This document shows positions 8,145-17,087 of a stretch of 51,197 nucleotides of DNA, in pieces. Positions within the stretch are counted from its first letter, which is position 1. Each line of letters begins with the position of its first letter. The position numbers and the translations under genes were made by a program. The notes beneath the pieces were generated by a model. The model was given only the letters and a program-made list of their open reading frames with translations. It searched no databases and was not told the DNA's origin. This DNA is from JACZYA01 sp965247455. Its GTDB lineage: Bacteria; Acidobacteriota; Terriglobia; Acidiferrales; 2-02-FULL-67-57. The stretch covers positions 1-51,197 of the forward strand of contig CBDFHE010000011.1 of the NCBI GenBank assembly GCA_965247455.1, in the 5' to 3' direction.

Positions 8145-8945
8145 CTACGCTGGAAGGAGTTGGAGCGCCAGCAGGGTTTCGTCGTCGCGGGCGGGGGCGC
8201 CCTGGCGGAATTCGCGGACGGCGGCCACCAAGGCTTCGCCGGCGGCGGCAGGCGAGTCCACCGGCACGGCGCGCGCCAGTTCCAGGAGGCGCTCCTCGCC
8301 CAACAGCTCGCCCTGCGGGTTGCGCGCTTCAAGCAGGCCGTCGGAGTAGAGCAGCACCAAGTCACCGGGTTGGAGTTGCACCGCGCTCTGGCGATAGTCG
8401 GTGCCGGGGATAATGCCCAACGGCAAGTCGGCCATCTCAGCTTCGTCGTGCGCTGCGGTTTCCTTCAACTGTTCCCAGGTTTTCTGTGTGCTCCGATACC
8501 AGAGCGGACGGGGCTGCCCGGCGTTGGAGAAGACCATGCGGCCGTTGTCGGGCTCACCCGGGCGGCTGTGGATTCCCAGCAGGACGACGCTGGCGAACTT
8601 CATCCCGCTCACGCACTGCTGCTGGAAAGCGCGGTTCAAGCCGCGCAACACATCGGACTGGTCCAAGGTGTTGATGTGGTCGCGCATGAGGGTGCGCAGG
8701 CAGTCGGCCACTCCGCTCACCGGCTGGCCGTGCCCGCTGACGTCCGCCAAGCCCACGCGCGCCAGCCGGCCCTGGCTGCACACCGAGAGGTAATGCAAGT
8801 CGCCGCCGTTCGAGTGGCCGGGCAGCGGTTGGGAATAGACCCAGCCCGCCAGGCCGGGCAGTTCAACCGTGCGGGCCACTCGGTGGTTGCCGCCCCAGAT
8901 TTCCATGCAGGCCAAGTTGTGGCTGGCTGTCTCGGTGCTGCTCAT
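8145..8945 (-). CDS. PP2C/SpoIIE-type serine phosphatase
   Basis: 266 residues from the ATG at 8945 (a GTG at 8993 is possible but less likely). Metal-binding motifs of the PPM/SpoIIE family are present in order: GGDL (47-50), LADVSGHG (66-73), SNAGQPRPL, LYSDGLLEARN and the terminal RDDETLLAL. No sensor domain (GAF, PAS, HAMP) is attached, so this is a stand-alone catalytic unit, as found in partner-switching systems acting on anti-sigma-factor antagonists. No STAS or kinase partner is adjacent. Confidence 0.85.
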   Translation of the reverse strand: MSSTETASHNLACMEIWGGNHRVARTVELPGLAGWVYSQPLPGHSNGGDLHYLSVCSQGRLARVGLADVSGHGQPVSGVADCLRTLMRDHINTLDQSDVLRGLNRAFQQQCVSGMKFASVVLLGIHSRPGEPDNGRMVFSNAGQPRPLWYRSTQKTWEQLKETAAHDEAEMADLPLGIIPGTDYRQSAVQLQPGDLVLLYSDGLLEARNPQGELLGEERLLELARAVPVDSPAAAGEALVAAVREFRQGAPARDDETLLALQLLPA

Positions 8946-9316
8946 CAGTTGTTCCCGGATACCTAGCTGGATTGGATTCACCAACCCACCCACAGGTCGC
9001 AGCCGTCTGCCGGAGAGCTTGGCTGTCCACCGCTTCAGCCTAGGCGTCTTGCCCCTGAGCCTCTGTACGGTAGCTTACGAACCGGCAGGAAGGATAAGAA
9101 AGGCCGGCGATGCCCGTACGGGCATCGCCGCTACCCGCTACTCTCCGGGAGCAAGTAGCGGCGAAGAATCCCGGCTTGTCCCGCTTGTCCCGAGCAACGT
9201 CGAGGGAGCGTAGTCGAAGGGAGCGAAGCCGAGAGAAGGGATTCTTCGTCGGCTTTTCCTCCTGTCATTCTGAGGCCTGCCTGCGGTAGGCAGGCACTCT
9301 TGTCTGCGTTTGGGAG
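8946..9316. repeat. intergenic region with palindromic repeats
   Basis: It contains repeat units of the TAGCGGCGAAGAATCCC type, a CCCGAGCAACGTCGAGGG-type unit, a CCTGCCTGCGG palindrome near 9280 and a degenerate REP at 9290-9306. No gene is supported. Confidence 0.55.
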
Positions 9317-9658
9317 CTACTCGCAGGCTTCGCGGACGAACTCTGTGATGGCTTTGCGGTCCTCGTCCGTCACCTGCGAAAACTGGATGCCCATCTGCAC
9401 GCCCACCTGGACGTGCACCACCTTGCCCTGGGCCTCGATCAGGTGCCCGGGGGAGAGGTTGAAGCGGACGATGACGCTAGTGCTGGCGTCGAAGGTCTCG
9501 CGGGTGTAAACCAGCAGTCCGCCCCGGCTGATGTTTTCCGTGCGACCGATGCTGGTGGCTCCGCTGGTCTGGCTCTCCACCTGCGTCAGCAACCGCGCCC
9601 GCGGATGCTTGCGCGGGTTCCGCCAGGGTTCTGTGGGCGGACTCAACTTTTTCTTCAT
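9317..9658 (-). CDS. PilZ domain protein
   Basis: 113 residues. The c-di-GMP-binding signature is present in both parts: RKHPRARL (R-x3-R) near residue 15 and ENISRGGLLV ((D/N)-x-S-x2-G-G) near residue 41, followed by beta strands VIVRFNLSPGHLIEAQGKVVHVQ. It is a stand-alone PilZ protein, likely a cytoplasmic c-di-GMP receptor. No motility or cellulose genes are adjacent. A second PilZ protein is encoded at 16547. Confidence 0.85.
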   Translation of the reverse strand: MKKKLSPPTEPWRNPRKHPRARLLTQVESQTSGATSIGRTENISRGGLLVYTRETFDASTSVIVRFNLSPGHLIEAQGKVVHVQVGVQMGIQFSQVTDEDRKAITEFVREACE

Positions 9659-10054
9659 CCCATTGCCCTGCTGGCTCGCGCTCGGTTGGGGGCCATGCTA
9701 GCACAGTCGAGCATTCGGCCAACTGCTTTATTTTTTGGAAACGGCGCAGCGAGCAGGAGAGGTAGCGGCGAAGCCCGAACGGGCTTCGTCGGTCGTCCTC
9801 CCCCTGTCCACACAGTAGCGCAGACATTCTTGTCTGCGGCATTCCTGCTCCCTTGTCATTCTGAGGCCGCTGGGTCCCCCGGGCGGGCAGGCTGTACCTC
9901 TCTGCGCCCTCAGCGCTCTCCGCGGTGAACGACGAGGATGCGGTTTTTGCGGTTTTCTCGTTCCACTTTTCGGCCTGAAAACCCCCTCAGAAAAAATAAA
10001 CAACCGCAAAAAACGCAAAAACCGCAGAAACCTTAGACGCCCAGGAGGTGAATC
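9659..10054. repeat. intergenic region with a REP and an inverted AT-rich repeat
   Basis: A REP with the GTAG variant of the tetranucleotide lies at 9814-9836. A stretch of GCGGTTTTTGCGGTTTT (near 9940) is repeated in inverted form (AAACGCAAAAACCGC near 10010), which could form a long imperfect hairpin ahead of the muramidase gene. Confidence 0.5.
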
Positions 10055-10603
10055 GTGTATCGAGCAAGTGGCCGAGAGATGTTGAGAGGTTCCAAAGGGA
10101 AAGCGATGAAGGGAGAGCAAGAAAAATTCCTGCACGACCTGCTGCCGGCGGTGCTGCGCTTGCGCGACCGCACCGGCTTGCCGGCCTCGGTGGTGCTGGC
10201 GCAGGCCACCCTGGAGTCGGGCTGGGGACGCTCGCGGCTGGCGCGGCGCAACCGCAACCTGTTCGGCATCAAGGCCCACCGGCGCACCGCCGCCGTGGTC
10301 TATACCACCACCGAGTACCGGGGCGGAAAGCGCCAGCGCGAGAAGGCTCGCTTTGCGCACTACGACAGCTACGACGCCTGCCTGGCGGACTACGCCCGGC
10401 TGCTCGCCCGTCCGCGCTACGCCCCGGCCCGGGAGGTCGCGCACGACCCCTTCGCCTTTGCGCGCGCGCTCAAGCGTTGCGGCTACGCCACCGACCCCCG
10501 CTACGCGCAGAAGCTGGCGACGCTGATTCGCCGCTACGACCTGACGCAGTACGACGCCGCGCGCGGCAGTGCAGACGTTTCCTCCCAACCCGACATCACC
10601 TAG
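10055..10603 (+). CDS. GH73-type glucosaminidase / muramidase
   Basis: 182 residues, GTG start with a strong AGGAGG (10043-10048) spaced 6 nt. The sequence LPASVVLAQATLESGWGRSRLARRNRNLFGIKA is the GH73/lysozyme-like glucosaminidase core with the catalytic glutamate in LESGWG. AHYDSYDACLADYARLL and the final YATDPRYAQKLATLIRRYDL complete the fold. It cleaves peptidoglycan. There is no signal peptide, as in phage endolysins that need a holin. It opens a four-gene same-strand cluster with a lipoprotein, a small protein and a membrane protein, which suggests a lysis-type module. Confidence 0.85.
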   Translation: MYRASGREMLRGSKGKAMKGEQEKFLHDLLPAVLRLRDRTGLPASVVLAQATLESGWGRSRLARRNRNLFGIKAHRRTAAVVYTTTEYRGGKRQREKARFAHYDSYDACLADYARLLARPRYAPAREVAHDPFAFARALKRCGYATDPRYAQKLATLIRRYDLTQYDAARGSADVSSQPDIT

Positions 10604-10621
10604 TCAAAGGAAGGTACCGCC

Positions 10622-11041
10622 ATGAACCGCAACCGCCGGTTGATTCCCCTGTGCCTGCTGCTGGTCCCGCTGGTGGCGGGATTGTCTTCGTGCGAGTCTT
10701 TCGACCGCGTCGCCTACCGCTCGCTCAAGGTAGCGAAGGCGGAGTACGAAGTGCTTCAGGCGCACGCCGCCCGCAGCTTTGTGCGCGGACGGCTGAGCGA
10801 GCAGCAGTGGGAGCGCTTTGCGCTGGCGGGCAACCGCTTCATCGTCGCCCACACCACCGCTGCCGACCTGATGCAAAGCTACCAGCGGGTCAAGCGCGCG
10901 GGCGAAGCCGAGCAGCAGCGCCGCCTCGAACGCCGCATCGAAACCCTGCTGGGCGAGCTGCCGGTCTTGCTGGCTGACCTGCGCCGGCTGCTGGAAATCT
11001 TCGAGCCGAGCCAAACGCCGGTCCCCTCCGAACCGGACTAG
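10622..11041 (+). CDS. small lipoprotein in the lysis-like cassette
   Basis: 139 residues, AAGGAAGG upstream. A signal peptide is followed by a lipobox LSSC (about residues 21-24), predicting lipidation and membrane anchoring. The mature part is an almost entirely charged helix with heptad character (EQQRRLERRIETLLGELPVLLADLRRLLEIFEP). An anchored long helix is what outer-membrane spanin subunits look like, but no specific family is recognised. The stop of the muramidase gene lies 18 nt upstream. Confidence 0.6.
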   Translation: MNRNRRLIPLCLLLVPLVAGLSSCESFDRVAYRSLKVAKAEYEVLQAHAARSFVRGRLSEQQWERFALAGNRFIVAHTTAADLMQSYQRVKRAGEAEQQRRLERRIETLLGELPVLLADLRRLLEIFEPSQTPVPSEPD

Positions 11042-11221
11042 TATCGTTTTGTGGGTCGCGGCTTTTCGGAGCGCAGCGGAGACCCCGCGTTTTATGCGAG
11101 GAGCCGCGACGTGCCACAAGCCCAGAAGCAAAGCGGCTTGAGCCTGCCTACCGCAGGCAGGCCGCTGAGGGACCGCAAACTGAGGTTCCTCAATGAGTCC
11201 TGACGAAGAAGGGAGAATAAT

Positions 11222-11413
11222 ATGGCAGTGACCAAACGCGACCTCGTTACCTGGACCGAAACCCTGCAACTGCTGGCGCAACTGGTGCTGGCGGCGGTGG
11301 AAGCCCTGGCCGACGACCAGCCGGTGGACTTCGAAGCGGTCAAGATTCGCACCACCCCCGCCGACGCCCTCCGCCGCGCCCGCGAACAAACTGGGCAGCA
11401 AGACAAGCGCTGA
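11222..11413 (+). CDS. small helical protein, unknown
   Basis: 63 residues with a good ribosome-binding site (GGGAG, 6 nt before ATG). Soluble and helical (TWTETLQLLAQLVLAAVEALADDQP) with a basic tail. No family is recognised. Its position between the lipoprotein and the two-helix membrane protein suggests the same transcription unit, although 180 nt containing a CCTGCCTACCG palindrome separate it from the lipoprotein. Confidence 0.55.
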   Translation: MAVTKRDLVTWTETLQLLAQLVLAAVEALADDQPVDFEAVKIRTTPADALRRAREQTGQQDKR

Positions 11414-11654
11414 GCTTCCCACCCAACGCTTCTGGTTCAGCCCACGGGCCTGCTTGCCCTGCCTACCGCAGGCAGGCAAGAATGCCTGCCCCACTGTCAG
11501 CTGTTGTGAGCCTTACTTCCTTGAATATTTAGTGGCGCAGACATTCTTGTCTGCGCTTTGCGCGAGGGGCGGGTAGCGGCGAAGAATCCTGGCAGGGATT
11601 CTTCGTCGGCCTTTCCTCGCCGACAGCCGTTCGGAAATGCCAGGGCAAACGCCT
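11414..11654. repeat. REP pair in inverted orientation
   Basis: A minus-strand REP (11472-11489) and a plus-strand REP with GTGG (11532-11554) lie 47 nt apart, as in a REPIN-like doublet. They are followed by a TAGCGGCGAAGAATCC hairpin unit. Confidence 0.6.
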
Positions 11655-12185
11655 ATGAGCGAAACTCCCAAATCCAACCGCAAGCTGCTCAAAGCCACGG
11701 TCGCGGGCGGCGCCGGCGGCATGCTGACGCTGCTGTTTTTCCTGCTGGACCAGCGCCCCGAGCTGGCCCAGACGCTGCTCGACCGCGTAGTCGTGGCCTG
11801 GGGGCCGCAGTTCGTGATCGTGCTGCTGCTCTTCGCTTTCCTTTACCTCTTGGCCGACCGCTACGCCCCCCGCCTGATTGCCGCGCAGACCGAGAGCGCG
11901 TTCGCCCTCCAGAACCTGGTCGGCGCCGTCCGCCAACTGGTCGAGCGCGACAACGCCTTCCAGCGCGAGCAGGACGTGCTGCTCAACCACGTCGCCCGCC
12001 GCGTGGATGCTCTCTACCGCATGGTCGAGCAGCACCACCGCACCGTCAACGGCCACCTCAACAACTTGTCCCGAGAGAAACCGAGGGATTTATCCCGAGC
12101 AGCGTCGAGGGAAGCAAAGCCGAGGAGCAAAGCCCGCATCCCCCGCCGCCCTACACGCCGCAAGAAGTCCCGGCCCAAACTCTAA
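11655..12185 (+). CDS. two-helix membrane protein with basic tail
   Basis: 176 residues from the ATG at 11655 (ATG at 11637 possible). Two transmembrane segments (about residues 16-33 and 47-66) are followed by a long charged helix (QNLVGAVRQLVERDNAFQREQDVLLNHVARRVDALYRMVEQ) and a very basic C-terminus. The topology is holin-like, fitting the muramidase gene upstream. The segment after HLNNLSRE is encoded by a chromosomal repeat (CCCGAGCAGCGTCGAGGGA) that also occurs between genes, so the natural protein may have ended earlier or acquired a repeat-encoded tail. No family is recognised. Confidence 0.6.
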   Translation: MSETPKSNRKLLKATVAGGAGGMLTLLFFLLDQRPELAQTLLDRVVVAWGPQFVIVLLLFAFLYLLADRYAPRLIAAQTESAFALQNLVGAVRQLVERDNAFQREQDVLLNHVARRVDALYRMVEQHHRTVNGHLNNLSREKPRDLSRAASREAKPRSKARIPRRPTRRKKSRPKL

Positions 12186-12342
12186 TCACCCGCGTCGCCG
12201 TGCGATCAACACCCTGCGCGCATTGACTCCGCCTGGGGGGTGGCCTAAGATGCCCGCCAACCAGGGGGGCTTCCCGTTGATCGGGAAAAGGATCTCGTAC
12301 GAATTGGAACCAGCAAAACCCATGCGCTGAGAGAACGACCCG

Positions 12343-13947
12343 ATGGCCAACATTTTCAAGCCGCCTTGCGATGAGGGTGTTCTCCGCTGTGTGCGCTGCG
12401 CCGCTCCTTGCCCGGAAAGCTCGCGGGGGTGGATTCTGGCGGCGACCATCATTGCCAGCAGTATGGTTTTCATTGACGGCTCCGCTGTCAACGTGGCCCT
12501 GCCGGCGCTGCAAGCCGACCTGAACGCCACCGCCACCGACTTTCAATGGATTGTTGAATCGTACGCGCTCTTCCTGGCTGCCCTGCTGCTGGTGGGCGGG
12601 TCGTTGGGCGACCGCTTCGGACGCCGGCGCATCTTCGCCGCGGGTGTCGCGCTCTTTGCCCTGGCGTCGGCGTGGTGCGGTCTGGCGCCGGACGCCGGCC
12701 AACTGATCCTCGCACGCGCGGCTCAAGGCCTGGGCGGCGCGCTGCTGGTGCCCGGCAGCCTGGCCATCATCAGCGCCTCGTTCCCCGCCGAGCAGCGCGG
12801 GCGCGCGATTGGCATTTGGTCGAGCTTCACGGCCATCACCGCAGCACTGGGACCGGTGCTGGGCGGCTGGCTGGTGGAGAACGCCTCCTGGCGCTGGGTC
12901 TTCTTTATCAACGTCCCGCTGGCGGCCATTGTGCTCGTCCTCTCCTCCCGCTACCTGCCGGAGAGCCGGGACGAAGAAAGGCCCGTCGGGCTGGACTGGT
13001 GGGGCGCGCTACTGGTGACCACCGGCCTGGGAGCCGCCGTGTACGGCCTGATCGAGTCAGCCAATCTGGGCTTTACTCACCCGGTCGTGCTCAGCGCCCT
13101 GGCGGTCGGGGCCGCCGGGCTGCTCGGTTTTCTCGCCGTGGAGTCGCGTGGCTCGGCGCCGATGGTGCCTCTCCACTTGTTTCGGTCCAGAACCTTCAGC
13201 GGAGCCAATCTGCTCACGCTGCTGTTGTACGCCGCCTTAAGCGGGGCCTTGTTCTTCTTTCCATTCAATCTGGTTCAAGTGCAGGGATACTCGGCGACCG
13301 CAGCCGGCGCCGCCTTTCTGCCTTTCATTCTGCTTATGTTCCTGCTCTCGCGCTGGTCCGGCGGGCTGGTGCATCGCTACGGCCCCAAGCTCCCGCTTGT
13401 GGTCGGCCCGGTGATCGCCGCCGTCGGCTTTGCGCTCTTCGCCCTGCCGGGGATCGGCGGCAACTACTGGAGCACCTTCTTCCCGGCGGTGGTCGTCCTG
13501 GGGCTGGGCATGGCGGTGAGCGTTGCGCCGCTGACCACGGTGGTGATGGGCGCGATGGACCAGCGCCACGCTGCGCTCGCTTCCGGCATCAACAACGCCA
13601 TCTCCCGCACCGCCGGGCTGCTGGCCATCGCGGTGTTTGGCATTTTGGTCCTGCACGCCTTCAACAGCCGCCTCGATCACCATCTGGAGGCGCTGGAGAT
13701 ACCCACCTGGGCCCAAGAGCAGGTGGACGCGCAGCGAATCAAGTTGGCCGGGGCGGAGGTTCCGGCCGGACTCAGCAGCAAGATGAGTGCGGAGCTGGAG
13801 CGCGCCATTGACGACTCGTTTGTGGCTGGTTTCCGCCTGGTCATGCTTCTGGCAGCCGCGCTCGCGCTGGCCGGGGCGGTCACGGCATCGCTCATGATCG
13901 AAGGGGCCGCTTCCAGAAGCTCCTCCCCCGCCCGCCTGCGCCACTAA
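12343..13947 (+). CDS. MFS drug/metabolite exporter, DHA2 (14-TM) type
   Basis: 534 residues. The DHA2/EmrB-QacA pattern is visible: D in helix 1 (FIDGSAVNVALPALQ), WIVESYALFLAALLLVGGSLGDRFGRRRIF (motif A), the antiporter motif C region GPVLGGWLVENASWRWVFFINVP, and enough hydrophobic segments for 14 helices. Such proteins export drugs or metabolites in exchange for protons. No periplasmic adaptor or outer-membrane channel lies next to it and no regulator is adjacent, so the substrate is unknown. An N-terminal extension containing four cysteines precedes helix 1. Confidence 0.85.
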   Translation: MANIFKPPCDEGVLRCVRCAAPCPESSRGWILAATIIASSMVFIDGSAVNVALPALQADLNATATDFQWIVESYALFLAALLLVGGSLGDRFGRRRIFAAGVALFALASAWCGLAPDAGQLILARAAQGLGGALLVPGSLAIISASFPAEQRGRAIGIWSSFTAITAALGPVLGGWLVENASWRWVFFINVPLAAIVLVLSSRYLPESRDEERPVGLDWWGALLVTTGLGAAVYGLIESANLGFTHPVVLSALAVGAAGLLGFLAVESRGSAPMVPLHLFRSRTFSGANLLTLLLYAALSGALFFFPFNLVQVQGYSATAAGAAFLPFILLMFLLSRWSGGLVHRYGPKLPLVVGPVIAAVGFALFALPGIGGNYWSTFFPAVVVLGLGMAVSVAPLTTVVMGAMDQRHAALASGINNAISRTAGLLAIAVFGILVLHAFNSRLDHHLEALEIPTWAQEQVDAQRIKLAGAEVPAGLSSKMSAELERAIDDSFVAGFRLVMLLAAALALAGAVTASLMIEGAASRSSSPARLRH

Positions 13948-14175
13948 GTGAATAAGAGTAGGGCAGACATTCTTGTCTGCCAAAGGATCAGTAGGGCCCT
14001 TCGGCTGCGCTTCCCTCGGTTTCCCTCGGGACAAGCCCTTCGGCAACCCTGCCTGCGGTAGGCAGGATAAGCAGGGAAGGCAGGCTTGCCCCGCCAGTGG
14101 CGGGGCAAGCCTGTCGGAGGTGGGTCTGCACCTACTGAAGAAGCCGAATGCGTTTGTTGCGAACGCCGGAAAAAC

Positions 14176-14583
14176 TTAATTGCTGCCGCGGGGATTTCTT
14201 TGCGCCGCCAATTGCCCGCCCCCACCGAGGGGCTGCTCTTGCTGGGCTTTCCCGACCCGCTCCATGAACCGGTCGCAGTCGGACAGGCTCTTGCTGCGCT
14301 TCTTCCGAAAGGAGTACAAGAGCTTCCAGTCCTTGCGCGGTTTGGCGGCGAACAGGCACTTGTGCTCAGCCCAGAAGGTGACCGACCAGACCGGCCGCAC
14401 CCGGCCGGCCGGGTCGCGGTGATCGATTTGCAGAATCGGCCCTTTGACCGCGCAGCCGTAACGCACCAAGCCGTCCAGGGAAGGAAGTTTCTTGTCCAGC
14501 CCGCCTCCCGCCTCTGCCCAGGGACCCGTGCAGAGGGAAGCCGCGACCAGCGCCGTTGCTGTTGCCAGGTTTCTTTTCCTCAT
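14176..14583 (-). CDS. secreted protein of unknown function
   Basis: 135 residues from the ATG at 14583 (GGAGTGG upstream). A clear Sec signal peptide (MRKRNLATATALVAASLCTG, cleavage near AEA-GG) is followed by a short basic domain with cysteines at about residues 44, 75 and 96 and tryptophans (PVWSVTFWAEHKCLF). I do not recognise a family. It is preceded and followed by non-coding repeat sequence. Confidence 0.55.
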   Translation of the reverse strand: MRKRNLATATALVAASLCTGPWAEAGGGLDKKLPSLDGLVRYGCAVKGPILQIDHRDPAGRVRPVWSVTFWAEHKCLFAAKPRKDWKLLYSFRKKRSKSLSDCDRFMERVGKAQQEQPLGGGGQLAAQRNPRGSN

Positions 14584-14812
14584 GTTACCCCACTCCCATT
14601 CGGCGGAGCAGGAAGGTTTCCTGGCGCAACCTGGGCTAAGCAGCTCTCTACCGCTCCCGACTCCTACCGTTCTCTGGTCGTGCACCCTACGTCTATCTAG
14701 AGCCGGAAAGCTACTGGTGAGGGGGCCAGATTCGGTACAGGGTTCAGAACCTGTCCCAGTTCTTGTCGCCGCGACTGCCTGGCACGGCTAGGTATCTTCT
14801 ATGGGACTAAAC

Positions 14813-16481
14813 CGGGATTTCCGTTTTGCCTGCCCCTGATGGCACGTTTATACACCCGATCGCCGCCGATCGCACAAAAACTTCGATCGTCGCACAATCG
14901 CTCAGCTTCAAAGGCCTTCATCTGAGCCCGCGCCGACGTGCGACCGACTGGAACCCCTGCTTTTCGGGCATTTCTCAGACACCGCTCCACACGTGTGCCC
15001 CGTGTCATCGCCGGGCGGGCTTCGTTGCACTTCAGGCCGCGCGTCAGCCTGCCGGCACGGGTAGCGCCCAGATCCTCCGCAGCATGTCGCCGAACAGCCG
15101 CCGCGTGAGATGCCCTTCCGCCAGCAGAAGCCAGTAGTACCGCGCATGCTTCACCAGCCGGCCCCCAGTTTTCACCAGTCGCTGCTGGAGACTCGTGAGC
15201 GACCAGCGCTTAACCCGCAGCGGAAGGACCAGTCTGCGCCACAAGTTGCCCAGATTGTAGGCCAGGACGCTCAGTTGCAGGCGCACCTCGTTCGCCCGGA
15301 AACGATGGCACGACAGCCGCGTCCAGTGGGTGGCCTGCTTGCCTTCCTTGATCCATTGCTCCGCCGTACCGCGCTTGTTGTAAAACCGCACGACCGAGCG
15401 GCTCGGGAGGGCCATGTTGGTCACGATGAAGCCGACGCGAGGGAACAGCTCACCTTGGTGGTGCTCCACCTTGGCGACGATCCGTCTGGGCGTGGTCCAG
15501 CTCTTGGCCTGATAGCGGAAACTCTGGTAGCGCACCAAGGGCTTGCAGCTCGGCCGTCCCGGCGGACGAAAGAGGATGTCTTCGATTTCCAGCTCCAAGC
15601 TCTTGTTCGCCGGCATGCGAATGGCATAGTCCACGTCGCGCTGCTCGAGCGCGTCGTAGATCTCGGGCTTCGCGAACGCGGCGTCTGCGCGGAACGCTAC
15701 GCGCTTGCCCTCCACCTGCTGCCGGTCAATCTCCGGTACGAGCAGGTCGTCCCAGTCGTCGGCGCTATGCACGTTGCCTGGCCGCAGCGTGGCGGCGAGG
15801 CAGTCCCCATGCTCGGTGAACAGAAACAGCGGGTGGTAGCAGACGGACTCGAAGTGCCCGTTATAGGCGCTCCCTTCCTGCGCCCCATGCACCGGGCTCT
15901 CGCTCGAATCCATGTCGAGCACGATCCGGTCGGCGCGCGTCGCCATCTCGGCCTGTGCAAGCACCTCCCGGTTCACGGCCCTCAACCCGACGAGATTCTC
16001 CTCGTGGGTCAGCAGCTCTGTCTCGAACCAATGCAGCGTCGATGTCAGCGCCGCACCCCGGTCCCAGCGCTTTGGCGACCCGATGAGACGAAATGTTGGG
16101 TCTGCCGACACGCGCCCCGCGTCGTTGAGATCTTCGTAGCCCGCGAGGCGACTGTAGACCGACTGCCGCAGGAGATCCACCACGCTGAACTGGGTGTTCA
16201 TCCCCTGTCGGGAATCGCTCAGGTGCTCGGCGATGAGTGTCTCCAGCCCCAGACGTTCATCCAACTCGCGCACCAGAATGAGGCCAGCGTCAGAAGTGAC
16301 GCGCGATCCCTGGAACGCGACTTTCAAGAAGCCGTTGAACGCGAACTGGAATGGCTCGTGTTGTAATTCACCCACCGGGTGTCACCCTCCGTAGTGTGGT
16401 TCCTTACGTCGGAGCCCCAAAACTCAAGGCGCAGCGACTGGTCCTGGCGATACGGTACCACAGCCAAATCGGAAATCCGGG
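14813..16481 (-). mobile_element. IS1380-family insertion sequence, copy 1
   Basis: 1669 bp. The ends are imperfect inverted repeats (CCGGGATTCCGTTTTGCC on the left; the right end reads inward CCCGGATTTCCGATTTGG). A perfect 5-bp target duplication CTAAA lies at 14808-14812 and 16482-16486. Compared with copies 2 and 3 (1670 bp), the left repeat has lost one T in ATTTCC, which may impair transposase binding at that end. The three copies differ by only a few substitutions, so the spread is recent. Confidence 0.93.
15044..16375 (-). CDS. IS1380-family transposase (copy 1)
   Basis: 443 residues, intact. DDE catalytic residues are apparent in IVLDMDSSESP (first Asp), VAFRADAAFAKPEIY (second Asp) and FYNKRGTAEQWIKEGK (Glu), the signature around which IS1380/ISEc-type transposases are defined. 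The length is typical of the family. The long opposite-strand frame inside the element is a shadow. Confidence 0.93.
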   Translation of the reverse strand: MGELQHEPFQFAFNGFLKVAFQGSRVTSDAGLILVRELDERLGLETLIAEHLSDSRQGMNTQFSVVDLLRQSVYSRLAGYEDLNDAGRVSADPTFRLIGSPKRWDRGAALTSTLHWFETELLTHEENLVGLRAVNREVLAQAEMATRADRIVLDMDSSESPVHGAQEGSAYNGHFESVCYHPLFLFTEHGDCLAATLRPGNVHSADDWDDLLVPEIDRQQVEGKRVAFRADAAFAKPEIYDALEQRDVDYAIRMPANKSLELEIEDILFRPPGRPSCKPLVRYQSFRYQAKSWTTPRRIVAKVEHHQGELFPRVGFIVTNMALPSRSVVRFYNKRGTAEQWIKEGKQATHWTRLSCHRFRANEVRLQLSVLAYNLGNLWRRLVLPLRVKRWSLTSLQQRLVKTGGRLVKHARYYWLLLAEGHLTRRLFGDMLRRIWALPVPAG

Positions 16482-16546
16482 CTAAAGTGCTATTGCGCTA
16501 TACTCACCTCTGCGAGTAGGTTTTCGGGGTGGTGGGTATAGCGCGA

Positions 16547-16894
16547 ATGACCGACCCGACCGGCGAGGATCGCCGACGAAGCCCGCGCGTCCGCTTGGCC
16601 ATTCCGGTCGATGTGGAGTGGACCGGAGAAGACCAAGCGCCTGTCCGCGAACACGCCCAAACCGAGGTGCTCAATGCCTACGGCGGCTTGCTCCGAATGA
16701 AACCTCGCTTCCCGATTCCACTCCAAATCCACCTGACCAACCCCCGCACCAGCCAAACCACCTGGGCGCGGGTGGTGGGCTTTCGCGAGCCCAAGCCCAA
16801 AGGACTGCTGGGCGTGGCCGTCGAGTTCACCGCTCCCAGCCAAACTTTCTGGGGCGTCAACTTCCCACCGCCCCTCAGCCCCTCCCCCAGCTAG
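16547..16894 (+). CDS. PilZ-like domain protein
   Basis: 115 residues from the ATG at 16547 (GTG at 16529 possible). GEDRRRSPRVRLAIPVDVEW supplies the R-x3-R strand of PilZ, and VLNAYGGLLRM aligns with the (D/N)-x-S-x2-G-G motif, though the serine is replaced (NAYGG), so c-di-GMP binding may be weakened. A proline-rich tail ends the protein. IS copy 1 lies 60 nt upstream and has probably replaced or displaced its promoter. Confidence 0.7.
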   Translation: MTDPTGEDRRRSPRVRLAIPVDVEWTGEDQAPVREHAQTEVLNAYGGLLRMKPRFPIPLQIHLTNPRTSQTTWARVVGFREPKPKGLLGVAVEFTAPSQTFWGVNFPPPLSPSPS

Positions 16895-16966
16895 GCACCC
16901 GCCGACCTGACTAGGGCGGGGCCCCCGCTCTCCCCCAACGACAGGGGTCGCTCCTCCAACAAACCT

Positions 16967-16992
16967 GTCCGGAAGAGGTGCTCCGCACCCGC
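16967..16992 (+). repeat. GTCCGGAAGAGG repeat (family B)
   Basis: This is one of at least five dispersed copies of a 26-bp sequence with an internal hairpin GGTGC-TCC-GCACC. Others are at 8081-8105, 18080-18105, 48365-48390 and 48710-48735; truncated relatives are near 30663 and 50931. Confidence 0.7.
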
Positions 16993-17087
16993 ATCCGGCA
17001 GACAACCTGCCGGGACCGCCTCCACGCCGGTTTTTTCCTTGCGTCTCAGCAGTTGGGGTACACTAGAAAGGGGGAGGGAAAGCCGCG

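Noticed and set aside
15110..16366. 418-codon open frame opposite the IS1380 transposase (also in copies 2 and 3)
   Set aside because: It is an antisense shadow of a GC-rich gene; the sense strand has clear DDE transposase motifs.
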